Assembly: GCA_027422505.1 (NCBI GenBank)
Contig: JAPQWV010000002.1
Span: 29,738,501-29,802,500 of the forward strand
Direction: 5' to 3'
Origin: Craterostigma plantagineum
Taxonomy: Eukaryota > Streptophyta > Magnoliopsida > Lamiales > Linderniaceae
DNA: 64,000 nucleotides
A model generated the notes under the pieces. It did no database searches and was not told the DNA's origin. It was given only the letters and a program-made list of their open reading frames with translations. Position numbers and translations under genes: made by a program. Shown here in pieces: positions 35,627 through 49,746 of the stretch (its first letter is position 1; each line of letters opens with the position of its first letter).

Positions 35627-36232
35627 ATGAAGAACATTATGGCTTCTCTTCTCCTTCTCTTACTACCCATTATTATTTTCTCCCAAGTTTCAAGCTTAAC
35701 AATTAATCCTCGTACGAAACAATACTATAATAATCGCCACCTTAACTTCGTCGAAAGGTCTTGCAAGAAAACCCTATACCCTAAGCTATGCCTAAGGTCC
35801 ATGTCAGCACACTCGCCGGCGATCAAAACCAGCCCTAAGCTCCTCGCCGCCACCGCCCTTCAAGTCACCTTCAACAAAACACGGTCGACTTCTAAAACCC
35901 TAGAGGAACTTTCTAGAAGGTGGGGCTTGAGGCCTAAGGAGAAGTCATCGTTGATAGAGTGCGTAGAAGTGGTGGGCGACTCAGTCTATGAGTTAGCAAA
36001 GTCGATGAAGAAGCTCAGCCATTCAAAAAGGTCTCAGATTAACTTTGAACTAAAGATGAGCGACGTTCAGACATGGGTCAGCGCCGCCTTGACCGACGAC
36101 GGCACTTGTATGGATGATTTTGAGGTTATTGGGGAAATGAAGGTTTTGGTGAGGAAGAAGGTTTGGAAAATTGCACGCTTGACGAGTATTGCTTTGTCGT
36201 TCGTCAATAGTTACGTTGGGGTGTACTATTGA
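35627..36232 (+). CDS. plant invertase/pectin methylesterase inhibitor (PMEI) family protein, divergent copy
   Basis: Single-exon gene of 201 residues with a signal peptide (SLLLLLLPIIIFSQVSS). Cysteine pattern SCKKTLYPKLC, then IEC, then TC, with the family helix DVQTWVSAALTDDGTC. It is a diverged relative of the gene at 31694, same strand, 3.3 kb apart, so probably an old tandem duplicate. It is notably basic (KTRSTSKTLEELSRRWGLRP, KSMKKLSHSKRS). An upstream Met codon in the leader is not present; the first ATG (35627) is used, with MASLL at 35639 as an alternative. Confidence 0.92.
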   Translation: MKNIMASLLLLLLPIIIFSQVSSLTINPRTKQYYNNRHLNFVERSCKKTLYPKLCLRSMSAHSPAIKTSPKLLAATALQVTFNKTRSTSKTLEELSRRWGLRPKEKSSLIECVEVVGDSVYELAKSMKKLSHSKRSQINFELKMSDVQTWVSAALTDDGTCMDDFEVIGEMKVLVRKKVWKIARLTSIALSFVNSYVGVYY

Positions 36233-36672
36233 TTTTTTGTTTATTTATGATATATATACGGTAACTATCATTATTACTGTAATCTTCTGTTATGAATCGA
36301 AGTTCCGTAATGCAAGATAAGTGCTTCTTCGCTCATGGAGATTTTTAAAGCTCATTGATTTGTTTGAAATTCGAGAGTACTTCTTCTGAGCGATTAATCC
36401 TCTTCTTTTTCCCCCCTTTTTCTCCATTGTTTTTAGTGTGATTGTTTTTTTGTAATAATGTGTTTTGTCTCGATGTCTTGCGCAGGTACTATAGAAAGGT
36501 AAGCATAGTCAGATTTCAGACATTTTAGAAGGGTTGGTTGTGCCGACACTCACGTGTCAAGATTTTAATTGAAAAAAATGGTGCTTTTTTGTTATATTAT
36601 AATAAGCCTTCCAATAATGATTATAGGTCCATTAAATCGGGCATCAAAAGTTTCCAATTTGAAATAGAATAA
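36233..36672. other. PMEI 3' flank
   Basis: 3' flank of the second PMEI; AT-rich, no feature assigned until the repeat at 36681. Confidence 0.35.
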
Positions 36673-36680
36673 ATAATTTT

Positions 36681-37076
36681 AGGTGAATCTATAGAAAATA
36701 CCCTATTGTAAAAGAATTTTACACATAACTATCCATGTCAGAAAATTTTATAGATAGGTACCCGATTTAATTTTACCAGTTTCTTAGTCATATCGTACCT
36801 TCCTGTGTGTATATTGCGTACTATAACACGTTTCTATAGGGTACCTAAATATAGGATACGTCGTACCTACGGGCATGCATGTGTGTTACATAGGGCGTAC
36901 CTAAATATAACATACGTCGTACCATTTTCTGTTATATAGGGTACCCAAATGTGTTGTTTGGTGTACTTTCGGGGATCGCGTACCCATGTGTAAAAACTTT
37001 ATTCTGTTAGGTAACTAATATAAAAAAATCCTGACCGTACCATTTTTTTTCCAAATAGGTACTTAATAAAAACCCC
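36681..37076. mobile_element. GTACC-rich hAT-like element, uninterrupted copy
   Basis: A 396-bp segment bounded by ATAATTTT (36673-36680) and ATAATTTA (37077-37084), a 7-of-8 match to a target duplication. Its left end (AATCTATAGAAAATACCCTA, ACATAACTATCCATGTCAG) matches the complement of the right end of the element at 19671-20881. Its right end (ACCCATGTGTAAAAACTTTATTC) matches the other. The interior is a run of GGTACC/GTACC motifs. This is the intact form of the family. Confidence 0.72.
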
Positions 37077-37084
37077 ATAATTTA

Positions 37085-37648
37085 ATCGATTTCAGTTGAG
37101 TGGCCAAACTAAAAAGCATAGTTCCATCCTCACGGCCAGCTGTAAAAAAAGGTACACGTGTAAAGATAGATAAAGCTAACAGAGGAGCAAAATATTTAAC
37201 ATTTATTTAGGCCGATTGTGGGCCTCTAACAGCCTATATATGGGCCTCCATCCGTACAAGTTTTTTTTTTTTCAAAAAATATCAATTTTCAAGTTAATAG
37301 AATCAAACTTATTTTCTAACCGCACTAAAATATTAAATGAATTCTTCTTCATTGCTGCGCAGTGAATCACAACTTTTTGAACACATCTCCAATGCAGCAT
37401 CATCCAATTCAGTGCTGCCGCCATCTTGAATTGATCATTGTAATCCCAACTGAAGAAAATACACAAGTTTCGTTCAATCCTAAAATTGCACAACTTGCTC
37501 CGAGTTCATCATCATAAACACCTCCACCAATGGAAAAATATTAGAAACCAAACAAAACTTAAATAAACCAAAGAAAATCATATGGGTGGTGTCTGTAAAT
37601 CCCACATCATATAATGAACATCCAATTACTCCGAGTTTTGCTTCATCA
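37085..37648. other. spacer and HOP 3' UTR region
   Basis: Between the repeat and the HOP stop codon; presumably holds the HOP 3' UTR. No other feature. Confidence 0.35.
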
Positions 37649-40043
37649 TCATCTCATTTGGACAATTCCAGCAGTGACGAGCTTTTGTATCTTGCTCATG
37701 ACAAGAGGGTTCTTTGTGTGCTCTTGCGCAGCACTTGGGTTCTCTTGGAAATCACTCAGAACCTATCCACACAAAAAAAAAAACCCAAAGAGATGACACA
37801 ATATTACAAATCAAATTCCAATGCCTAAACTATGTCTACTTCTTTGATGCCAAACTAATTTTTTCATCATACCTGTCTCATGACTGGATCTGTTAGAATA
37901 TTTTGGATCTCTGGGTCTTGCATTGCCTTAGCCTGCAGTATATTCATACAATGTTGCTCAAGCTTGGCAATAAAACAAGAAAAAAGTATGTAGTTTGGAG
38001 GCAGATGCATATATGGGTCGTCCTTGAACCTGTCTTTCTTTAAGTTCCTCGGGAGTGAAATCTCCCCGGTTAGCTTTGTTTATCTGCTCCACGCACCTGC
38101 ATAAACATATGACAGATCATTGTAAGAATTGTAGTTGACCCAATGAAATCCAAGGATAATTTGCCCCATAACCTTGTCGAAAAATATACCTCCTCACACC
38201 GTCGAGCAACTCTGGATTATGAGGATCATGTTTCAGTCCCTCCTGGTAAGTTTCCAGCGCTTTATCATGCTCTTTCATGAAAAACTGTATGGCACCTTTT
38301 CGGGTGTATCCTTTGGGAAAGGTTGGGTCAAGCTCGATACACTTGTCAGCATCTTTAAGTCCCTCGGGCATTGCACCTAGTTTCGTGTAACAAGCAGCCC
38401 TATTACTGTATGCCTGCAAAGTACAAACATTAAGTGGTATAATCATTCAAGTTATAGTTCTGAAGATGAAAACAACAACTCTTAAAAGACATCTCCAAAA
38501 GGCCCAAATAACTACCTTCGGATCCTTTGGATTCCTTTTTATTGCTTCAGTGTAGTGTTTGATGGCCTCAGGATACTTCTGCTCTTTGAAAAACTGATTC
38601 CCTATACATATGTGCCATTTCATGATCAGATATATACGAATTGCCAAAAGACTTAAGTCCATCATTCCCTAAGAATCTAAGGATAATAATGATTAAATGT
38701 CAATAATACCTTTCTCACGCTCTTCCTCTGCTATTTCTGGATTGAGGTACTCCTGTTGCTCAAGCTCTTTCTTTGCCCTCTCAGCATCGTTTAGCTTCTT
38801 CAAAGTGTCAGGGTTGCGATGCTCGGTAAGAGCTTTCTGGAAAGTCTCGATTGCTGGTTCATAGTCCTTAGGTGACTTGGCCAACTTCACCAAGGCAGAT
38901 CCCTTTCTCGTCAAAGCCCTAGCAATCATCTTGAAATCTGATCTGAGTTCTCTACCCCTTTCAACAGCCTTGTCACAATCTTTGATGCACTCGTCGTACT
39001 GAACGAGAAAACAAAGCGTAATGGCATCAATCATCAAATGCATCAGCAGCAGTACGCAACTTGGTCTTTCCAAAGCAACAGTAAACAACACCAAAGCAAC
39101 AATAAACCAAGAAAAACACAGCCAACACATGAAAGTAACGCAGCACAAATACCTTTCCCATCTCCAAATACACGGCAGCCCTATTAGTTAAAAATGATAT
39201 ATCCTCATCATCAAGCTCGATGGCCCTCGTATAGCATCCAATTGCCGTCTCAAAATCCTTCTTTCTGTACGCCGCATTGCCAGCCTCCTTCTCCTTCTGC
39301 GCTTGGTCCTTTTTCTGCTTCCTCTCCTTCTCCTCCTCATTGATCTCCATAGGCTCACGTTCAGGTTCGGGCTCAGGTTGGGACCTACTAGTCTCCTCCC
39401 TCGCAGGTTCGTGTCTCACCTCGCCGTTCATAGGTTCAGCCTCGTCGTCGCCGCCGGGCCTAGTCTGAAACTTCAAATTCAATAAAGCACCCAAAGCCTG
39501 CATAACCCTTTGGTCCTTCAGATACAGGTTTAAATTATTAGGGTTTTTCTGAAGATCCTGCATCATCTTGACGAAATCGGGCTGATTGAGATACTCCCTC
39601 GTCGTCGGATCGCTCGCCAGCTTGACCCACATCTCCGGGCCAAAAGCTTCTCCGAACAGATTCGGACCCGACCCGGGCCGCCTGGAGCGATTCAAAGCCG
39701 ACTCTGCGTCCGACAGTCCGCTCTTGAGAGCATCGTTGCTGGGATCAATTTCGAGGCCCCTTTTGTACGCCGATACCGCTTCGGAGTAATTGCTGAGGCC
39801 AACGTAAGCTGCGCCGAGCCGAGAGTAGCCCTTGGCCCACTCTGGGTTCAGCTCGACGGTCTTCTGTGCGTCCGACAGGGCCGAATCGAAGTCGTTGAGC
39901 GACGCGTGCGCGGCGGATCGATTGGAGTAGAGGACGTGGTTGGTCGGAGCGAATGCGATTGCGTCGCTGAAGTGGCGCACGGCGTCGGCGAATTTCCCGC
40001 TGGAGAAGGCTGCGTTGCCCTTGGCCTTAGCTTCTTCGGCCAT
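37649..40043 (-). CDS. HOP: Hsp70-Hsp90 organizing protein (HOP/STI1)
   Basis: Seven exons (40043-39153, 38998-38710, 38601-38516, 38413-38190, 38096-38030, 37932-37873, 37762-37649) join in phase to 576 residues, typical for plant HOP. This cytosolic co-chaperone bridges Hsp70 and Hsp90. Order of domains: TPR1 (from [20 protein letters not shown]), DP1 ([20 protein letters not shown]), a charged linker with KERKQKKD as possible nuclear signal, TPR2A ([20 protein letters not shown]), TPR2B ([20 protein letters not shown]), and DP2 ([18 protein letters not shown]...GIVQMR). All introns are GT-AG. One GAA-nn-TTC unit lies about 115 bp upstream of the ATG (40157-40164), too little to claim a heat-shock element. 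Confidence 0.97.
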
Positions 40044-41092
40044 AATAAGTAACTACCTCCGTTCCCAATACTCTGTCAACTGGTGAAAGTCTCACTGAAG
40101 ACGACGACTGCGAACTATATGGAGAGCGAGTACGTACCACTTTGTAGGGTTATCTCGAATCTTCCATCGGGTTAGGATCGGGTCGGGTCGAACTCTTTCA
40201 AATTTATTTGGGCTTAATGGGTCACCATTCTAGTGGGCTTTTGACCCAAATCCAATGGAGGTACACGATATAATACTCATAGTATAGCAGTTAGCAGCCC
40301 AGCTGATCGATACGTATATACATCATATCATATTCATATAATAGAAGGAAATACAGTAGGTAGTTCCACTATTAAATTATGATTTATGACCCATTTGGTA
40401 AGATGAGATCTCTATATATATAAAAGTTACGACTATATATTAATAAAAAGTATGTGCATGCATATGGCCCGACCAACCACATGATAAAATCGAATAAAGA
40501 ACCATGTGAGACACAGCTTGGCTTTCTCCCCATCCGATGAAAGATAGAAAGTAGCTGTAAAATAATATTTCTGACAAAATGTTATATTACCCTATAATTA
40601 TTGGATCTTATCCATCACATGGAGATTAGATTGGGAGTCTCACTTCCAACTGTAACGGTCAAAATCTGGTCATCAGATTACTGCTTGAGACCTGCAAGCC
40701 CAAGTATATAATATGGCTTAATTAAATCTCCAATTAAATAACACTTACAAACGTATTACTGAAGTTAACCTCGTCCTTCGCGCCATATAAAGTGAAGGGA
40801 TAATTCATCTTTCGTCTTTCGAATTTGATTATTAGTGTATACACTTATGAGAAGCCTAAATTAGAAGTAATTTACATTTGGTTAAAAAAGTAATCAAAGA
40901 ATAACAAATCCAAACAAATCAGTCTCATTACAAGCAATCCGACGATAACCAATAACCGAAGAAGAAGAAAAAAAAATGGTTAAAAATAGGGAAAAAGATT
41001 AATCCATATCGACAACACTAAACATTTCCGAACAGAAAAAAAGCTCACAACATTCATTACATTACAACACTACTAGGGAAGAACTTCCTTGA
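40044..41092. promoter_or_regulatory. HOP upstream region
   Basis: The first bases upstream of the HOP ATG contain CTACCTCCGTTCCCAATACT (40054-40073), resembling one Stowaway-type terminus; no partner end was found. Farther up are GGGTCGGGTCG and GGGCTT runs (near 40175-40215). The remainder is AT-rich and ends in the 3' UTR of the SKU5-like gene. Confidence 0.4.
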
Positions 41093-43708
41093 TCAAGCGA
41101 AAATGGAGGAGGCAAATGCAGAAACCATCACCATCATAAAACCAAACAAGAACTTGTTGTCTCCTTTTAACATCGCCTTAGCAGCTCCGCCGCGCTGTGG
41201 CCTGAAATAATATATGTTAACCGAAGAAATAAGAATAGCATAACAGCGTAAACAAACGAACGGAAAACCGAGGGAAAAAACATACTTCTGTAGTTTGCTC
41301 AGTGCGCCGCAGTAGAGAGCATTATCGGGCACGGGGAACTCTGTTTTGTTGTTAGGCTCGGGATTTACGACCCTTATGTAAGTCTCCTGCCCGAGATACC
41401 ATGAGTCGAGATTTTCCGTCCTCAAATTCCAAACTCCAACGTTGTCTAACGAGATCAAAATCGCCGTCCAAGCCCCGGGATAAACCTTGTTGAACCAACC
41501 AAGAATCAGTAAACTTCTAAAGTTGACTTCTTTTTTTGCCATTTTCTTACCTGTACCGTGGATCGAGCGATTCCATCCCACTTATTGTACGTCCCTCTGC
41601 TGTTCTCACTCCACTCGCCGAAATCCATTCTGCAATTTAACGCACAAGTAATATTACATAAAAAAAACAATCGAGGAAACAAATAGTTAGGCAGCTGTTT
41701 TCGTATCATCATACCCCACGACGAAGAAGGCGTATCCACTCAAGTGATAAGACTGAACCTTAGTGTCGTTGTTCTGAAGAATCACCTCCATGAATCCCTT
41801 ATAAGTACCGTTGATGATCGAAGTCTCCATCTTGGGAGGCCCTTCGATCGGCTTGGTAGGGAAATCAAGCTTATACACACCCTTCACCTTGTGAAAATCG
41901 GCGAGCCTAATTGGCGTCGATGGGTTCACAAAAGAAACACCGCTAAGCGTAGTTCGCCTCCTCCCATTGATATTCACAGGCGGCTTATTCCTCACCACAT
42001 ATACATCGGTCACATTTATCGAACCGTACCTAAACGAGCCCTGAGGGTTCGGGCGGGCTCCACTAGCAGTCACGTTCCACCTGGGAATTCAGACACAACC
42101 TTAATGACAAGACAACGTCTTAAGAGAGAAGAAAGACGGAATCTTTTTTAGTTTCTTGCCTGATAGATCTCGCCTGGTTCATAGAAAAGGTCTTATCGAA
42201 CTGGTCCTGAGGAGGGTCGGGAAGTGGGCCCGAGGCTTTCCCTTTCGAGTTCGTGTAGTGTAAGATCGCAACGCCGATCACTCTGCTCCAAGTGGTCTCG
42301 TTTTCGAACCTAGCGCTGGCAACGATGTAATAATCACTGCTGGCGTTTTGGTCCGTCGTGACCAAGAAAGAGTAGGTTTGACCCACGTGTATGTCCAGGC
42401 TAGTGTAGTTCTGCTGCACCGTGTAAGAGCCTTCGCTCTCCGCTAAGAGAAGGTTATGGCTCTGAATTCTGAAGTTGAGGCTCGTCGAAATCCCTACGTT
42501 GCTCACACGAAGCCTGTAAGTCTTCCCTGCGAAGAACAACATCATAGGATTCAGACACACTGAGAAAGGAATAAAAATTGGATCTTTCACGTGACTCGCC
42601 TGGCTGAACGGTGATCGTTTCGTAGTCTATCCCGGCGGGGACGAGAGTGTCATTGTACCTATACGGGCCTTTCCCGTTTATCAAAACGCCGTCGGGCATC
42701 CCAAGATCTTTCCCCGACTCGAGGGTCTTTCTCAAGGCCTAAAACAAACGCAAGACAGAAAATTGGCTTCTGCGAATAGTCTTTACTTTACTAAGAAGAA
42801 AAACACTCACCGTGTGATTTTGAGTGTACCAATCGCCGATGAGAATTGGGATATCGCCGTATGGGGTGTCGAAGGGAATGGGAATGATGTCTCTGTTATT
42901 GACTATGAAGCTCCCGAAACCGCCTGAAGCTTTTTGGAAGTTTAGGGAAGGGAAGTAATGAAAGCTTCCAATTTGGTCCTTTACTTGGAATTGGTAAGTC
43001 CAATTCCACTTTGGGGGAATTGGACAGTTTGTGCCGAGTAGGCCGTCTTGCCAAGAAACTCGCCTCTGTTGTATGCCAGACCTGAGAAACGAGCATTGAA
43101 ACAGAGGTGAAGAAAGCTTCCTTCGATTGAATTCATGGGGAAAAGAACACAGAAAGATTAGATCTTTTTTTTACCAGTGGATTAAGAGGTCTTCGTCTAG
43201 CTTGTTTCTAACGTTGACGACGACGTTGTTGTTGGTGGTGACGTTAATGGTAGGGCCGGGGAACTTCTTATTAATAGCAATCACCTGCAGGAACAGAGCA
43301 AACAAGTTCAAGAATCACCAACTGTAATTTCATGAGCATTGGTCGAATCTTTTCTTCAAAATCCAACTGTTAACAAGCGTTTTCTATAAAGTTCAAATCT
43401 TTACGCTCCATTTCCAGATCTGGAGCTAAAAATCGAACCTTTACGATATCCAAAGCATGCCCATTTGCGAAAATCAGATTTTTTTAGAGAATTTTCAATA
43501 AAGAACGCAACAGAAAGTAGGAAGAATAAAAAACAAAACCTGCAATAAAGAGGATTTATCATACCTGCTGAGGAACACCAAGAGGAGAAGCAGTAATGTA
43601 GGAGACCACAAACTCGTAGGAGACATAAGGGTCATCAGCAGAAACAGAGCCAAGAAGCAAGAAAACGGCGATAACCAAGGCAGAGAACGAGCTAACTCCA
43701 CCAGCCAT
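41093..43708 (-). CDS. SKU5-similar (SKS) multicopper-oxidase-like GPI-anchored protein
   Basis: Nine exons (43708-43565, 43284-43175, 43081-42811, 42738-42600, 42526-42160, 42080-41715, 41629-41551, 41485-41286, 41201-41093) give 594 residues. A signal peptide (ALVIAVFLLLGSVSA) starts the protein; three cupredoxin domains follow, with many N-glycosylation sequons (NVT, NWT, NYT, NAS, NET). The C-terminal hydrophobic stretch FLFGFMMVMVSAFASSIFA is a GPI-anchor signal. SKU5/SKS proteins resemble ascorbate oxidases and laccases but lack most copper ligands; here the third domain reads NVGVWNLR where oxidases keep histidines. They act at the plasma membrane/wall in directional growth. Introns 4 (42527-42599, CAG|GCGAGT) and 5 (42081-42159, CAG|GCAAGA) need GC donors; no GT alternative keeps the conserved protein. 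Confidence 0.94.
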
Positions 43709-44790
43709 ATAAGCAGCAGCTAAAAGTCCTCAAGATTTTATAGTAAAGTAGAGCTTCAAGCAAGCAAATGAGGGAAATCCTTTTTCTTTAGTTCCTTTCT
43801 AGGCGTTCGTTACATTACAAGACAGCACAGACGCATAGAGAAGAAGGGCAGAAAAAAAAAAGGCCGACTACGAATTGAGTGCAGTTCAAAATATTGGAGA
43901 GAAACGGCTCTATCTATTCCACTAGTGAAAGTCTTGCTTAAATGATGTATGTATATAGTCTAGTGACGGGTGTGGTAATAAAAAAAAAATTAGTGTGTGG
44001 GGTTGGAGAGATTTTTGTTTAAGCTTTTGTCGGTCTTATTGTCAAGAATCCGAGATCGACCCCCTTGACTCTTTTTTCCCCTCTCCCTTCCCATTTATTT
44101 CTTTCTTTTTCTTCCTCCACCATATTAATTATCCTTTTTACATTTTTTCTCATAAAATACTAATTGGCTGACATAGTTCTCCACGAATTATTGATACCTC
44201 GAGATGGATGGATGTCTGATTCGGTTCTCACTTCTACTCATTGACTATTGTAGTACATCATGTGGATTTGAAACAAATGGATCGGACAATTAATTTCTCT
44301 TCAAATTGAAGTCGTTTTCATAACCGAAACGCTGTTCATGTTCGTGTTATATTGAACGAACTTAATCGTTGTGGTTTATGTTGAAAAGGAAATGGATAAT
44401 ACCCTAAACCCTAAAGTGGGGATGCGAAAGAGGATATATGTGTTCGTAGGGTCGCGCGTGACAGCAAATGGCCAGTTCAGACCTACTCAGAACCACGCGC
44501 TATTCAATTATTGATTTACCAACAATGCCCCTCTCTACGTCGTAGTAGTAGTAGTACTACTACTGCATTGCATAGTTTTTAATTATTACATTTACCCATA
44601 CGCTGAGAGTTGAGACATGGAAAACTGAGATTAGAAGAGTGGAAGTACTAAGTTTAGAGTCACACAGTTCTTAACTTAAGACACTCAGAAACTGAAGGTT
44701 TATTTCGAACAGGGATCACACGAGCGGGAAATTGACGTTACCTTTTGTTCGACGAATGGTGGGCAGTCTTAATTTAGCGTGTTTAGGTCG
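43709..44790. promoter_or_regulatory. SKU5-like gene upstream region and transaldolase 3' flank
   Basis: Upstream of the SKU5-like ATG. A (GTA)n/(CTA)n palindromic microsatellite lies at about 44541-44566, and A/T homopolymer tracts are common. No gene seen. Confidence 0.4.
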
Positions 44791-47322
44791 TCAGACGTTA
44801 GGGGGTGGCCAGATTTTCCCGAACAATTCTTCGACACGCTTGGCTTGGTCGGCGTAGCCTTCCATCCCAGTGGCAAGAAGCTCCACGGCTGCTGGGCCCA
44901 TTGCAGAGGAGAAACTGTACTGATCCCACTTTACAAGCTGCAATGCATTTGAGCTCAACTCAACTTATATAGATGAAAAAGATAACGTCTATTCAATGAG
45001 CTGAATATAGTCCAAAACCTCTTCGTTGTTGAAACTGTAAGAAGCAGCGGATTGCGGGGAGAGCCTTCTCGTGAAAGAGTATTTCTCGTCGGGAGGTGTC
45101 ACAGAATCCTTTAGAGATTGCAGTATCTTCAAAGGGCAGATGATGTAGTCTACCCTGTGTAATAGAACCCAACAAAAAAAAGAAAGAGAAGGAATCACCG
45201 TTAGTCACAGAACGTAACTTGAACAAACCACAAGTCACAACGAAATTGTGTTATGATTTTATACCCTAAGAGATTGTAGACGTCCTGTTTGTTACGAATT
45301 GCTGCGGCCATCAGTTTTGACTTGTGCCCATGTTTGTGGATGTAGTTGTATGCTTTCGTAACCTGAATGGAATTACAAGGAGATAAATGTCGTACGAATT
45401 GTGCAGTCTTATCTTAATTTTACAAACTAACGTGTTACTAGACTGTATTTTGGAGCTGACTGAACTTACCAAAGCCAATCCAGGATCTTCTCCTCGACGG
45501 AGAGCAGCTTGAACTTCAGAATCGACATTATGGTGGCGAGCCCAATCCTAAGAAAGAAGCACACATAATGACCAAAGACAGAATTTATGTCAATCCATGT
45601 TCCACAGATGACGAGCATACCCTGAGGCGACCCACGAAAATTTGAATAACAGAAGCACCTGCTTGAGCTGCAGCTGCAGCTTGACAGAAACTGAAAGTAT
45701 AGGAGAAATCGTAAGTTCTTCAGACTGAGAGAACTCGAATAATTCTGGGATACAAGCTGTACTTTAGTTAGCTATCTTTACACGAAGACCAATCGAATAA
45801 TAACAGCAGATCAAAACTTGGTATACAAGAAACTAATGTAAGAAATGCCTCTAAACCTTTCATGGAGCAAAAGTTCCGGGTAAATCTTTACTTCAAGTTT
45901 TGAAATAAACAGAGAATAGCATATCATACCTGTAGACAAAGGTCATGTGTGTCTGTATGCCCTCTGACTCCAGCAATCTACAAGCTTCGATGCCCTGGAA
46001 AGAAAATATATAAGTAACGGCAAAGCTAGGAGTCCTGATATGTTAACAGATTGATCTCTTTTATGGAGGCAAAAGAAAAACATTGGGACCACTCACTTGC
46101 CAAGTGGAAGGAATTTTAAACAGTAAGCGTTCTGGTGGCACGTCAATGGCGTGGTATAACTTCAGTAGGTCATGCACCTGGAAACCATAATTAGTAGTTA
46201 GTACAAGCAAGAGATGTTCACTTCACTTCCATAGGTTTTCTGGGAGAAATTTGACCAATCAATCTTGAAGTTTAGTGAAACATAAATCTCTCACTGTGGT
46301 TTAAGTATCCAACTAAGCAGATTTTTAATGATTATTAACCTTCCTAATAATGCTGTGGGTGTCATATGCAAGACGAGCGTCAACTTCTGTCGAAACACGA
46401 CCAGGAACAAGCTTGGCAAGGTCACCTCCAACATTCACCAATGCCTGAGCTTGCATCATATAATAATGAATCATTTTCCACACACACAGGAAAAACGCCT
46501 AATGAAAAATTAGCTAGTGATTTGCAGTAGGCCAACCTTGTTGAAAAAACAAGACATGCGATCATTAGTCTTTTCAAATTGCGAACACTCTGAATCAGCC
46601 AATGCAGTATCAACAGCACTCTGCAGAAAACAAACAGAGCATCGTATTATAAGTAGGCATAAATTTTAAGAAGCCCAATTAAGAAACTAAAGAAACCGAG
46701 ATGGGATAAGATACCCTGAATTTAGTATCAGGAAGGCTACAAATACCCAATAACAGAGACGAGCTGACCGTGCCAGCAGTTGGAGGAAACCTGAAATTGC
46801 ATTCTAGCTTTGAATTACTCAGCACAGCAACGCGGATTAAAGACAATAATCAACAAAAAAGAAGCTCAATGAACTGATTGTTTAGTTCTATCTACGTACC
46901 AAACAAACAATCTACCTTTCAAAATCATCGAAAACAACAGTATCAGGAACGATCTCGCTGAAGGCCGTCACAGCATCCAACTCAGTGCTCAAACCTGTTT
47001 GACGCCAGACAACCTAAATCAAATCAATACATCCAAATTCGAACAGAAAAACAACGAAAGTACCCGTGTCGAGGGATGAAGAGAATGTAGTTACAGCCCT
47101 TCTGATCAGAGGAAAGCTCCGCTGAGGCTTCCATATCAGATTCGACTGAGCTCCGATCCTGTACTTCTTCTGCTGCTGGATTTATCCAATCAATCAGATC
47201 AATGCGTCACACAACAAAAGGCATAGACGAGCTCTTCGATCGGAAATTACCTGATGCGATGAAATCGACGGCGATGAGAGCACATGAGAGAGCGGAGATT
47301 GCAATGTTGAAGAAGCTGACAT
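44791..47322 (-). CDS. transaldolase (plant, probably plastidial)
   Basis: Thirteen exons (47322-47251, 47175-47064, 46994-46916, 46790-46715, 46620-46537, 46444-46340, 46177-46097, 45994-45930, 45690-45621, 45547-45470, 45362-45265, 45154-45019, 44937-44791) join to 400 residues. The enzyme moves dihydroxyacetone units between sugar phosphates in the non-oxidative pentose phosphate pathway. The Schiff-base lysine is K197 in [46 protein letters not shown] and the tail [16 protein letters not shown] are plant-transaldolase signatures. The Ser-rich N-terminus ([20 protein letters not shown]) looks like a plastid transit peptide. Exon 2 has a triple CAGCAGCAG acceptor, so its first one or two residues are uncertain. 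The family is usually nearer 430-440 residues. Confidence 0.92.
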
Positions 47323-47823
47323 TTTTTTAATCTTTCAATATTTTTTCTTTCTATCGAAATGATAAATTTAGAGTGTGAAACGCGGATATATATACTGGGG
47401 TGGAGTGGAAATAGTGATTTCAATGAAAGATGACTCCTTCCAGAACCAACGTACTTGTGTTACTGCAGAAGGTACGAATTGTCACAGCGCAACTAAGAGT
47501 GGCAAGAGTTATTAATAGGAGCCGTGATGTTAGAAACTTGAGAGCTGCGCCGAGATGATAGCTCCATGCATGCCACGTGGAAGACAGAAACGGATATTTA
47601 TACCAAACTGATTATAACCCAACGAGAAATCGACTTGGCTTTGTCTTATAAATATAATCATGTTATTATCATTATCTATAAACGTAAAGCAACCAGCCAT
47701 AGCCTTGTAATCATCATCTCATCATACATCTTAAATAAATAATAATAATAATCATAAAAGTAATAAAGTAACACTACTCTTTTAAGACAAACAATAACTA
47801 GGAAGCTAAGCTCCTCCCTCCCA
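47323..47823. promoter_or_regulatory. transaldolase upstream region / TPP 3' flank
   Basis: Contains TATATATACTGGGG near 47388 as a possible TATA box on the minus strand side, then AATAATAATAAT near 47740 in the presumed TPP 3' region. No gene. Confidence 0.35.

Positions 47824-49746
<1,923 letters not shown>

Noticed and set aside
40157..40164. Heat-shock element upstream of HOP
   Set aside because: Only one GAA-nn-TTC pair is present; a functional element needs at least three units.
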